Positions 8,490 through 16,022 of a DNA stretch of 64,000 nucleotides are shown here, piece after piece; position 1 is the stretch's first letter, and each line of letters begins with the position of its first letter. Origin of the DNA: an uncultured Collinsella sp. (GTDB lineage: Bacteria > Actinomycetota > Coriobacteriia > Coriobacteriales > Coriobacteriaceae); contig UQJV01000004.1 in NCBI GenBank assembly GCA_900541475.1, positions 1 to 64,000 of the forward strand, written 5' to 3'. The position numbers and the translations under genes are program-made. Below the pieces are notes generated by a model. It did not search any database. It saw nothing but the letters and a program-made list of their open reading frames with translations, and was not told the DNA's origin.

Positions 8490-9756
8490 CTTAGAGGTCC
8501 TCGCGCCAGAAGGGCATGCTCATGCAGCGCGGGCCGCCGCGGCCGCGGGAGAGCTCGGCGGAGGGCACGACGAGAAGGTCCAGGCCCTCCTTGTACAGCA
8601 CGTCGTTGGTGACGGTGTTGCGGGCGTAGACGCAGATCTTGCCGGGCTCGACGCACAGGGTGTTGGAGCCGTCGTTCCACTGCTCGCGGGAGGCCGCGAT
8701 CGGGTCGCCGCCGCCGCAGGGGATCAGCTTGACCTGGTCGACGCCGGTGGCGTCCTCCAGGACGTGCTCGAGGGTGTCCTCGATCAGGCGGATGTTGACC
8801 TCGCCCGGGTTCTTGCCGGCGGTCAGCTCGTAGACGCGCAGGGTGCCCATGATGGCGGGGTGGATCGTGAACTTATCGACGTCGATCTGGGTGAAGACCG
8901 TGTCGAGGTGCATGAAGGCGCGCGAGACCGGGATGTCGAAGGCTAGGATGCGCTCGACCTTGGAGTCGGAGTTCCAGAAGATGTTCTGGGCCATGACGTC
9001 GATAGCGGCGGCCTGGGTGCGCTGGGAGATGCCGACGGCGAGGGTCTTCTCGTTGATGTTCAGCACGTCGCCGCCCTCGGTGTGGAACTGGCAGTCGCGG
9101 CGGAAGTACAGCGAGACGTCTTTGTAGTCGGGGTGGTACTTGAAGACGTACTTGCCGTACAGGGTCTCGCGGTTGCGGGTGACCGAGTACATGCGGTTGA
9201 GGTTGACGCCCTCGCCGACGACCGCGAACGGGTCGCGGGTGAAGTAGAGGTTGGGCATCGGGTCGATGATCAGGTCGGACTCGGACTCGGAGTTGACCAG
9301 GGAGTCGAGGGTCGTGGAGGCCGTGAGGGGCATGTCGATCTCGGCCTTGGTCATGCCGGCCATGGTCTTCTTGACGAACTCGAGGTTGTCCTCGATGGAG
9401 TCCAGCTTCTCGCGGACGATCTGCGGCATGTGCTGGCCGCGGATGCCGGCCTCGGCGATGTACTGGTCGGTGAACTCGGCGCGGGCGCCGGGGACCTGGT
9501 CGAACACCTCCGCGACGAGGTTCTCGAGGTAGAGGACCTCCACGCCCTGGTCCCTCAGGATCTGGGCGAAGGTGTCGTGCTCCTGCTGTGCGACCTCCAG
9601 GAACGGGACGTCGTCGAACAGGAGTCGCTCGAGCTCGTCGGGCGGCAGGTTGAGGAGCTCGTCGCCGGGACGGTGCAGGCAGACCTTCCTGAGCTTGCCG
9701 ATCTCGGAAGGCACGTGCAGACCTTTCGTCATGGCCTCCTACCTTTCTTTCGGGCC
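8490..9756. repeat. Exact 1.27-kb duplication (arcA copy 1)
   Basis: This segment reappears at 11579-12845, offset 3089 bp, in direct orientation. By eye it is base-for-base identical from one base before the stop codon to about 24 bp upstream of the start codon. Outside these limits the sequences diverge at once. Perfect identity including silent positions points to recent duplication or gene conversion. Confidence 0.92.
8491..9732 (-). CDS. arcA: Arginine deiminase, copy 1
   Basis: Arginine deiminase (413 aa) hydrolyses arginine to citrulline and ammonia, giving energy and acid resistance under anaerobiosis. Guanidino-group hydrolase motifs are intact: FTRDPF near residue 163, FHTEGGDVL near 217, HLDTVFTQID near 277 and the catalytic Cys403 in GRGGPRCMSMPF near the C-terminus. 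A strong AGGAGG lies 4 nt before the ATG. It is identical to the second copy at 11580-12821, so both make the same enzyme. The copies differ only in promoter region and downstream hairpin. Downstream arcB and the transporter form the rest of the pathway. Confidence 0.98.
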   Translation of the reverse strand: MTKGLHVPSEIGKLRKVCLHRPGDELLNLPPDELERLLFDDVPFLEVAQQEHDTFAQILRDQGVEVLYLENLVAEVFDQVPGARAEFTDQYIAEAGIRGQHMPQIVREKLDSIEDNLEFVKKTMAGMTKAEIDMPLTASTTLDSLVNSESESDLIIDPMPNLYFTRDPFAVVGEGVNLNRMYSVTRNRETLYGKYVFKYHPDYKDVSLYFRRDCQFHTEGGDVLNINEKTLAVGISQRTQAAAIDVMAQNIFWNSDSKVERILAFDIPVSRAFMHLDTVFTQIDVDKFTIHPAIMGTLRVYELTAGKNPGEVNIRLIEDTLEHVLEDATGVDQVKLIPCGGGDPIAASREQWNDGSNTLCVEPGKICVYARNTVTNDVLYKEGLDLLVVPSAELSRGRGGPRCMSMPFWREDL

Positions 9757-9809
9757 CCTGTCAGGGCCGATTCGTTAGCGCCCCTCCGTGTGAGGCGTTA
9801 TTGCTGACG

Positions 9810-9885
9810 ACATATTTATATCCAAAATCAGTCCATACTTCCACCTTGCCCCCGAACGGTTTTATATGAGGGGTGAACGGCATAC
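9810..9885 (-). promoter_or_regulatory. arcA copy 1 promoter region with two phased CCGTTC sites
   Basis: On the minus strand CCGTTC occurs at 9880-9875 and 9859-9854, exactly 21 bp apart, followed by GGGGGCAAGGTGGAA and then a TATAAAT -10-like element at 9820-9814. The same order and spacing occur upstream of arcA copy 2, although the surrounding sequence has diverged. A direct-repeat operator two helical turns apart suits an activator dimer. Confidence 0.55.
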
Positions 9886-10216
9886 ACATATACTTCACGC
9901 ATGGCACACTTTGATTTAATAAAGTTTATTTACGTGCTTAAACGCTTTTTTAACCGAAAAATCAATTGAAACTAATCTTTGTTAAACCACCCTCAAATTG
10001 CATATTTCACGCAACGATATGAATAGAATTCGCAATTCTCGCTGTGTCTCAACCATTTTCAATTTTATTCAGAAAAAAGTTAGTCCTATTCATTTTTAGC
10101 AAACAGATTACCGTTTACCAGACGCTGGATACCGTTCGCCGGAAGCTCAGTATAAGGCCAGCGGATATCGACTCGCCGCACTGCCTCATTTGTAACAACT
10201 TGACTTCTCGGTATAG
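9886..10216. other. AT-rich intergenic region with a third phased site pair
   Basis: This is a 573-bp gap between arcA1 and the aminotransferase gene with no convincing gene. CCGTTT at 10111 and CCGTTC at 10132 lie on the plus strand with the same 21-bp period. TATAAG follows at about 10151 and a terminator at 10217-10256. A short plus-strand transcript of roughly 100 nt is possible but unproven. Confidence 0.4.
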
Positions 10217-10256
10217 AAAAACGGACCCGATCCCCTAGGTGAAACAGGTCCGTTTT
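10217..10256. terminator. Bidirectional terminator
   Basis: AAAAACGGACC pairs with GGTCCGTTTT. It ends the aminotransferase transcript on the minus strand and could also end a short plus-strand transcript. Confidence 0.8.
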
Positions 10257-10305
10257 CGATTATCGTCGGCCAATTTGAATACGGCCTTCAAAGGGGGTCA
10301 TGATC

Positions 10306-11430
10306 CTAACGATCGAACTCGGCCAGTGCCTCGCCCAGAAGCCTCAGGCCCTCGCGAAGAACATCTTCGCTCGCGCAGTAGCCCAGGCGCGCTCCGCAGG
10401 GAAGCTCAAAACGGCTACCGGGAACCAACAGCACTCCCCTCTCGGCCAGCAGGCGTTTGCAGAACTCCTCGTCATCCTCGGGAACATCCAGCTGGATAAA
10501 CGAGGTGGACACGCCCTGCGGGGCCGTCCAGGAGGCACGATGCTGCGTATCGATCCAAGCCTGCGCGATATCGCGGTTGCCAAACACGATCTTGCGGTTG
10601 CGCTCGAGAATCTTGTCCTTGTGCTCGAGCACGTAGGTCGCCAAAGCATCGTTAAACACGCCACTGCAGATCATGGTGTAGTCGCGGTAGGTGCGGATGC
10701 GGTTGGACACCTCTTCGTCCGCAACGACCCAGCCCACGCGAGCTGCAGGCGTCGAATAGGTCTTGGACACCGAGTTGGTGACAATGGCCTTCTCGTACAC
10801 GTCGGCCATCGACATAAAGGACTCGGTGTTCTCGAGCGGCAGATACACCTCGTCGCACAGCACGTAGGCGCCCACCGAATGGGCAATCTCGGCAATCTGA
10901 CCGAGCGTATCGGCATCGAGCACCGTACCGATAGGGTTCGATGCGTTATTGATGCAAATGAGCTTGGTGTTGGGGCGAACGAGGCGCTTGAGCTGTTCGA
11001 AATCGGGTTTCCATCCGAGCTCCTCGCGAAGCTCCCAATACTCGACCTCGGCACCGAGCGTACGCGGAATCTCATAGAGCGGCGCATAGGTAGGCCACTC
11101 GGCAATCACATGATCGCCGGGCTCGACAACGGCCATGACGGCGTTGAGGTTGGCACCCGTGCACCCATTGGTCTGCAGAATGTGATCGGGATTGACCTCG
11201 CGACGATACAGCTTGGCGACCTCGGCCTTAAACTCCGGTGAACCCTCGATCCAGCCGTAGTTCATCTTCTCGCGATCCAGGCGCTCGTAGAACGTGGCGC
11301 CGTCCTGCTCGTCGAGCGCGCGCAGCTCGCCCATGGTAAGCGAGGAGATCGTCGATTGGGCAATGTCCCACGTAGCGGTCTTCTCCCAAACGTTGAGCCA
11401 TTCCTCAACGCCAATTGTCTTGATATCCAT
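10306..11430 (-). CDS. Class I/II aminotransferase within the arginine deiminase locus
   Basis: PLP-dependent fold-type I aminotransferase of 374 aa. The family's substrate-loop, Asn/Asp/Tyr and lysine motifs are visible: NGCTGANLNAV, NNASNPIGTVLD, LCDEVYLPL and the PLP-lysine segment TNSVSKTYSTPAARVGW. The start at 11430 has GTAAGGAG nearby; a frame open to 11484 lacks a site. Its place between two arcA copies hints at arginine, ornithine or citrulline-related chemistry, but the sequence alone does not fix the substrate. It resembles the aminotransferases often annotated as capreomycidine-synthase-like, a tentative impression only. Confidence 0.85.
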   Translation of the reverse strand: MDIKTIGVEEWLNVWEKTATWDIAQSTISSLTMGELRALDEQDGATFYERLDREKMNYGWIEGSPEFKAEVAKLYRREVNPDHILQTNGCTGANLNAVMAVVEPGDHVIAEWPTYAPLYEIPRTLGAEVEYWELREELGWKPDFEQLKRLVRPNTKLICINNASNPIGTVLDADTLGQIAEIAHSVGAYVLCDEVYLPLENTESFMSMADVYEKAIVTNSVSKTYSTPAARVGWVVADEEVSNRIRTYRDYTMICSGVFNDALATYVLEHKDKILERNRKIVFGNRDIAQAWIDTQHRASWTAPQGVSTSFIQLDVPEDDEEFCKRLLAERGVLLVPGSRFELPCGARLGYCASEDVLREGLRLLGEALAEFDR

Positions 11431-11487
11431 GGCCAAACTCCTTACAAAAGCAGTCATCCAATCGTGTTGCCGTTCCTCATACAAGAA

Positions 11488-11517
11488 TGGGGCGGTGCGA
11501 GAACCCGCACCGCCCCA
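11488..11517 (-). terminator. Hairpin after arcA copy 2
   Basis: TGGGGCGGTGCG and CGCACCGCCCCA pair around 6 nt, between arcA copy 2 and the aminotransferase. The T-run is weak (ATTCTTG), so partial read-through into the aminotransferase gene is possible. Confidence 0.6.
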
Positions 11518-11578
11518 TTTGGAGACATCTAATGGCAGCTAGATGTTTGTATTAAGACCCGTACGGGCCTTTGAAAAC

Positions 11579-12845
11579 CTTAGAGGTCCTCGCGCCAGAA
11601 GGGCATGCTCATGCAGCGCGGGCCGCCGCGGCCGCGGGAGAGCTCGGCGGAGGGCACGACGAGAAGGTCCAGGCCCTCCTTGTACAGCACGTCGTTGGTG
11701 ACGGTGTTGCGGGCGTAGACGCAGATCTTGCCGGGCTCGACGCACAGGGTGTTGGAGCCGTCGTTCCACTGCTCGCGGGAGGCCGCGATCGGGTCGCCGC
11801 CGCCGCAGGGGATCAGCTTGACCTGGTCGACGCCGGTGGCGTCCTCCAGGACGTGCTCGAGGGTGTCCTCGATCAGGCGGATGTTGACCTCGCCCGGGTT
11901 CTTGCCGGCGGTCAGCTCGTAGACGCGCAGGGTGCCCATGATGGCGGGGTGGATCGTGAACTTATCGACGTCGATCTGGGTGAAGACCGTGTCGAGGTGC
12001 ATGAAGGCGCGCGAGACCGGGATGTCGAAGGCTAGGATGCGCTCGACCTTGGAGTCGGAGTTCCAGAAGATGTTCTGGGCCATGACGTCGATAGCGGCGG
12101 CCTGGGTGCGCTGGGAGATGCCGACGGCGAGGGTCTTCTCGTTGATGTTCAGCACGTCGCCGCCCTCGGTGTGGAACTGGCAGTCGCGGCGGAAGTACAG
12201 CGAGACGTCTTTGTAGTCGGGGTGGTACTTGAAGACGTACTTGCCGTACAGGGTCTCGCGGTTGCGGGTGACCGAGTACATGCGGTTGAGGTTGACGCCC
12301 TCGCCGACGACCGCGAACGGGTCGCGGGTGAAGTAGAGGTTGGGCATCGGGTCGATGATCAGGTCGGACTCGGACTCGGAGTTGACCAGGGAGTCGAGGG
12401 TCGTGGAGGCCGTGAGGGGCATGTCGATCTCGGCCTTGGTCATGCCGGCCATGGTCTTCTTGACGAACTCGAGGTTGTCCTCGATGGAGTCCAGCTTCTC
12501 GCGGACGATCTGCGGCATGTGCTGGCCGCGGATGCCGGCCTCGGCGATGTACTGGTCGGTGAACTCGGCGCGGGCGCCGGGGACCTGGTCGAACACCTCC
12601 GCGACGAGGTTCTCGAGGTAGAGGACCTCCACGCCCTGGTCCCTCAGGATCTGGGCGAAGGTGTCGTGCTCCTGCTGTGCGACCTCCAGGAACGGGACGT
12701 CGTCGAACAGGAGTCGCTCGAGCTCGTCGGGCGGCAGGTTGAGGAGCTCGTCGCCGGGACGGTGCAGGCAGACCTTCCTGAGCTTGCCGATCTCGGAAGG
12801 CACGTGCAGACCTTTCGTCATGGCCTCCTACCTTTCTTTCGGGCC
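11579..12845. repeat. Exact 1.27-kb duplication (arcA copy 2)
   Basis: Second copy of the segment at 8490-9756, same orientation. See that entry for limits and identity. Confidence 0.92.
11580..12821 (-). CDS. arcA: Arginine deiminase, copy 2
   Basis: Identical in sequence to the 413-aa deiminase at 8491-9732, including catalytic Cys403 and the AGGAGG ribosome-binding site. Each copy has its own promoter region with the phased CCGTTC pair. The copies may therefore respond to the same regulator while raising gene dosage, or their flanking differences may tune expression differently. It is followed by a hairpin and then the aminotransferase gene. Two identical genes in direct repeat with a single gene between them could recombine to delete that gene. 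Confidence 0.97.
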   Translation of the reverse strand: MTKGLHVPSEIGKLRKVCLHRPGDELLNLPPDELERLLFDDVPFLEVAQQEHDTFAQILRDQGVEVLYLENLVAEVFDQVPGARAEFTDQYIAEAGIRGQHMPQIVREKLDSIEDNLEFVKKTMAGMTKAEIDMPLTASTTLDSLVNSESESDLIIDPMPNLYFTRDPFAVVGEGVNLNRMYSVTRNRETLYGKYVFKYHPDYKDVSLYFRRDCQFHTEGGDVLNINEKTLAVGISQRTQAAAIDVMAQNIFWNSDSKVERILAFDIPVSRAFMHLDTVFTQIDVDKFTIHPAIMGTLRVYELTAGKNPGEVNIRLIEDTLEHVLEDATGVDQVKLIPCGGGDPIAASREQWNDGSNTLCVEPGKICVYARNTVTNDVLYKEGLDLLVVPSAELSRGRGGPRCMSMPFWREDL

Positions 12846-12894
12846 TTTCGGCCGAATCTCTCAGCGCCCTTCCGTAACGGGCGCTGCTTGCTGA

Positions 12895-12970
12895 CAGCTC
12901 TATTTATATCCAAATTCTACCCGCAATTCCACCTCGCCCCCGAACGGTCAACAAAGTGCGATGAACGGTA
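12895..12970 (-). promoter_or_regulatory. arcA copy 2 promoter region with two phased CCGTTC sites
   Basis: Minus-strand CCGTTC at 12968-12963 and 12947-12942 (period 21 bp) is followed by GGGGGCGAGGTGGAA and a TATAAAT element at 12908-12902. The layout is the same as upstream of arcA copy 1, while the bases between differ. Confidence 0.55.
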
Positions 12971-13368
12971 TATCGCCTATGATTCCCCCATAATGCACTT
13001 CGGCGTTCTAAAGTAACTTTTCTAAGGTAAACGCTCTTTTTCTTAAAAACCATTTACAATCGCGTCTCTAAACTTTTGATTGAAAATTGCATAGCTAAAT
13101 CAGTTTTATGTATATAAATGACGCTTGTTTACGTTTCTGCCTGTATTCGATGATATTCAGCTATCTATCATTCTTATTCACACTTACGTACCAGTCGAGA
13201 GAGGATATAGACCGTTTGCGGACAGCAGGGCGTCAGTCCTATGGCTTGTCAGCGTAAGAAGTAGGTAAAGATACCGTTCACGCGATACGTCCGTGCCATA
13301 GGTCGACTAAATTGAGACAATAGGGAATAGTGTTAGGCTACCGTCCCCTGCGGGGACTGAACGGACAG
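12971..13368. other. AT-rich divergent intergenic region
   Basis: The gap between arcA copy 2 (minus) and ppk (plus) has no gene-like frame. It carries further plus-strand motif matches, ACCGTTT at 13211 and ACCGTTC at 13273, spaced 62 bp, about three times the 21-bp period of the arcA sites. They could act on either divergent promoter. Confidence 0.4.
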
Positions 13369-15921
13369 ATGCATATGCCGAGCAAAATCGAAAAAAAGCA
13401 AGCCGCCGCTAAGCTGCGCAAGCCGCCGCGCGACTTCTCGTACACGCAAAACCGAGAACTTAGCTGGCTGCGCTTTGACAACCGCGTGCTTGACGAAGCC
13501 TTCGACGAAACCGTTCCGCTGTTCGAGCGTCTAAAGTTCGTGTCGATTTTCGAGTCCAACCTCGACGAATTCCTTATGGTGCGCGTGGGCGGCCTGTCCG
13601 ATCTGGCAGAGCTCAAAAAACAGCCTGTCGACAACAAGAGCAATATGACCGCCTCCGAACAGGTCGATGCTGTCATGGCCGAGCTGCCCGGGCTCCTTAC
13701 CCGTTGGGAGTCCATCTTTAAGAGCATCGAGGGCAAACTCGACACCTTGGGCGTTCACCGCGCCCGCATCGATTCGCTTACGCCCGAGGAACGCACCTTT
13801 GTAACCCGCTACTTCCAGGCCTACGTGTCGCCGGTTATCTCACCGCTGGTCATTGACCCGCGCCACCCCTTCCCCAACCTGCGCAACGGCGCGCTCTATC
13901 TGGCTTGCGGCCTAGATGGCGTCACTGACGAGGAGAGCCTGCTGGGCCTTATCGAGATTCCCGCCTCGATGAACCGCGTGGTCGAGATCCCCTCGCCCAC
14001 CGGCACCTACTCCTACATCTTGCTCGAGGACGTCATCCTCGCCTGCCTGGACAGCTGCTTTGGCTCCTATAAGCCGCTGGATCGCGCGCTGATCCGCGTC
14101 ACTCGCAATGCCGATATCGACCCGGACGGCGAGGGCGTCGAGGAGGAAGAGGATTACCGCCAGCACATGAAGCGCATCCTCAAGAAGCGCCTGCGCCTGC
14201 AGCCGGTGGTGCTCGCCGTATCGGGCTCGCTCGAAAAGCCAACGCTCAAGACCATTCGCAAGGCGCTCGAGCTTTCTCGCCGCTCGGTCTTTACCTGCGA
14301 TATCCCCCTTGACCTGGGCTACGTCTTTGGCATTGAGGGCAAAATTCCCGAACATCTACGCAACGAGCTGCTCTTTACGCCGTTTAAGCCGCAGCCCAAC
14401 CCCACCATCGATATGGCCCGCTCCATACGCGAGCAGGTGCTGCAACACGACAAGCTGCTCTTTTACCCCTACGAGGCCATGAACCCGTTCTTGGACCTGG
14501 TGCACGAAGCAGCCTACGACCCCGAGTGCATCTCGCTGCGCATCACGCTCTACCGCGTGGCCAAACAGAGCCGCCTGTGCGAGTCGCTCATCGATGCTGC
14601 CGAAAACGGCAAAGAGGTCACGGTACTCATGGAGCTCCGCGCCCGCTTTGACGAGCAAAACAACATCGAATGGGCCGAACGCCTGGAAGAGGCGGGCTGC
14701 ACCGTCATCTACGGCTCCGAGGGCTTTAAATGCCACTCAAAGATCTGCCAGCTCACCTATCGCGAGGGCATGGCGCTCACCCGGCTCACGCTGTTGGGCA
14801 CCGGCAACTTTAACGAGAAGACGGCCAAGCTCTACAGCGACTTTATGCTCATGACCGCGCATCCCGGCATCGGCGAGGACGCCAACCTGTTCTTCCGTAA
14901 CCTGTCGCTGGGCAACCTGCGCGGCGACTACCGCTTCCTGGGCGTGGCGCCCGTGGGCCTCAAGCCGCTCATCATGCGCGGTCTGGACCGCGAGATTCAG
15001 CGCGCCCTCGTCGGCGAGCCCGCCCGCGTGTTCTTTAAGCTCAACTCGCTTACCGACCGCGAGGTCATCGACAAGATTGCCGAGGCATCGTGTGCCGGCG
15101 TGCGCGTGGACATGATCATCCGCGGCATCTCGTGCCTCAAGCCGGGTGTTGCCGGCAAGACCGAGAACGTGCACGTTCGCTCCATCGTCGGACGCTTTCT
15201 GGAGCATGCGCGCGTCTATGCCTTTGGCGTGGACTCGGACATGATCTACCTGAGCTCGGCAGACATGATGACGCGCAACACCGAGCACCGCGTGGAGATC
15301 GCCTTCCCCGTGCTCGGCCCCACCTGCCGCGCCCTGGTGCACGAGTACATGGACATGCAGCTGCGCGACAACGTGAAGGCACGCAGCCTGACGAGTGACG
15401 GCACCTGGGTTCCCGTGGAGCGCAAAGAGGACGAGAAGCCCTTCAACTCGCAGGAAGCTCTGCTGGAGCGTGCATATCGCAACGCCGGGGCCGCCGCGCA
15501 GCAGCGCGTACAAAAACCGGAACGCACGGCCGATGGAGCCGTCCGGGCTAAGCCAGAGGCGCACGCCGAGCCCGATGCTGCTCCGAAGCCCAAGGTCGAG
15601 CAGGCGCCCAAGCCCACCGCCGCAGCTCCGAAGCCCGTCGCCAAAGCAATGCCCGAACCCGCACCCGTTCTGGAACCCAAGCCCGAGCCGCAGCCGGCCG
15701 CTCCCGAGGTCCAGAAGGTCCGAGCGACCGTTATCGAGCCCGAACCTGCTCCCGCAGCCCAACCTCAGGCACCCACAACAACCCCCAAGAGCAACGCGCG
15801 TCACAAGAAGCCCGCTGGCAAAGCCAAGGCCATCGAGCGCCATCGCCCCGGCCGCGTGCGCATGGGCTTGGGCCTGATCGGCCTAGGCCTTAAGACGCTC
15901 ATTACCGGCAAGACGAAATAG
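13369..15921 (+). CDS. ppk1: Polyphosphate kinase 1 with a long Pro/Ala/Glu tail
   Basis: Polyphosphate kinase makes polyphosphate from ATP (reversible). The Ppk1 N-domain, middle domain and two PLD-like domains are all present: NRELSWLRFDNRVLDEA at the start, the autophosphorylated His456 (GFKCHSKI), NFNEKTAKLYSDF, and the second catalytic His613 (EHARVYAFG). The core ends near residue 690, the usual family length. About 130 extra residues follow, rich in Pro, Ala, Glu and Lys, and the protein ends in a basic/hydrophobic RVRMGLGLIGLGLKTLITG. The start is uncertain: 13369 or 13375 rather than GTG 13330. Total is about 850 aa. Confidence 0.95.
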   Translation: MHMPSKIEKKQAAAKLRKPPRDFSYTQNRELSWLRFDNRVLDEAFDETVPLFERLKFVSIFESNLDEFLMVRVGGLSDLAELKKQPVDNKSNMTASEQVDAVMAELPGLLTRWESIFKSIEGKLDTLGVHRARIDSLTPEERTFVTRYFQAYVSPVISPLVIDPRHPFPNLRNGALYLACGLDGVTDEESLLGLIEIPASMNRVVEIPSPTGTYSYILLEDVILACLDSCFGSYKPLDRALIRVTRNADIDPDGEGVEEEEDYRQHMKRILKKRLRLQPVVLAVSGSLEKPTLKTIRKALELSRRSVFTCDIPLDLGYVFGIEGKIPEHLRNELLFTPFKPQPNPTIDMARSIREQVLQHDKLLFYPYEAMNPFLDLVHEAAYDPECISLRITLYRVAKQSRLCESLIDAAENGKEVTVLMELRARFDEQNNIEWAERLEEAGCTVIYGSEGFKCHSKICQLTYREGMALTRLTLLGTGNFNEKTAKLYSDFMLMTAHPGIGEDANLFFRNLSLGNLRGDYRFLGVAPVGLKPLIMRGLDREIQRALVGEPARVFFKLNSLTDREVIDKIAEASCAGVRVDMIIRGISCLKPGVAGKTENVHVRSIVGRFLEHARVYAFGVDSDMIYLSSADMMTRNTEHRVEIAFPVLGPTCRALVHEYMDMQLRDNVKARSLTSDGTWVPVERKEDEKPFNSQEALLERAYRNAGAAAQQRVQKPERTADGAVRAKPEAHAEPDAAPKPKVEQAPKPTAAAPKPVAKAMPEPAPVLEPKPEPQPAAPEVQKVRATVIEPEPAPAAQPQAPTTTPKSNARHKKPAGKAKAIERHRPGRVRMGLGLIGLGLKTLITGKTK

Positions 15922-15931
15922 ACGTTTGTAG

Positions 15932-15975
15932 AAGCGCCCCGTATTTGAGGAATACCCCAGATACGGGGCGCTTTT
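15932..15975 (+). terminator. Intrinsic terminator after ppk
   Basis: AAGCGCCCCGTAT and ATACGGGGCGCTTTT pair around 16 nt, directly after the stop codon. Confidence 0.9.
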
Positions 15976-16022
15976 CCCTGCTACCATGGTTGCGGACAAT
16001 ACCGCGAATGACAGGCAGGAAT

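Noticed and set aside
9082..9807. 241-codon plus-strand frame over arcA copy 1, extended to 281 codons over copy 2 (12171-13016).
   Set aside because: Antisense of arcA. The two differ only because the flanks differ, which helped place the ends of the duplication.
10044..10238. A 64-codon frame in the gap between arcA1 and the aminotransferase gene.
   Set aside because: No ribosome-binding site, AT-rich spacer, no similarity to any family, and it crosses a site pair and a promoter-like element.
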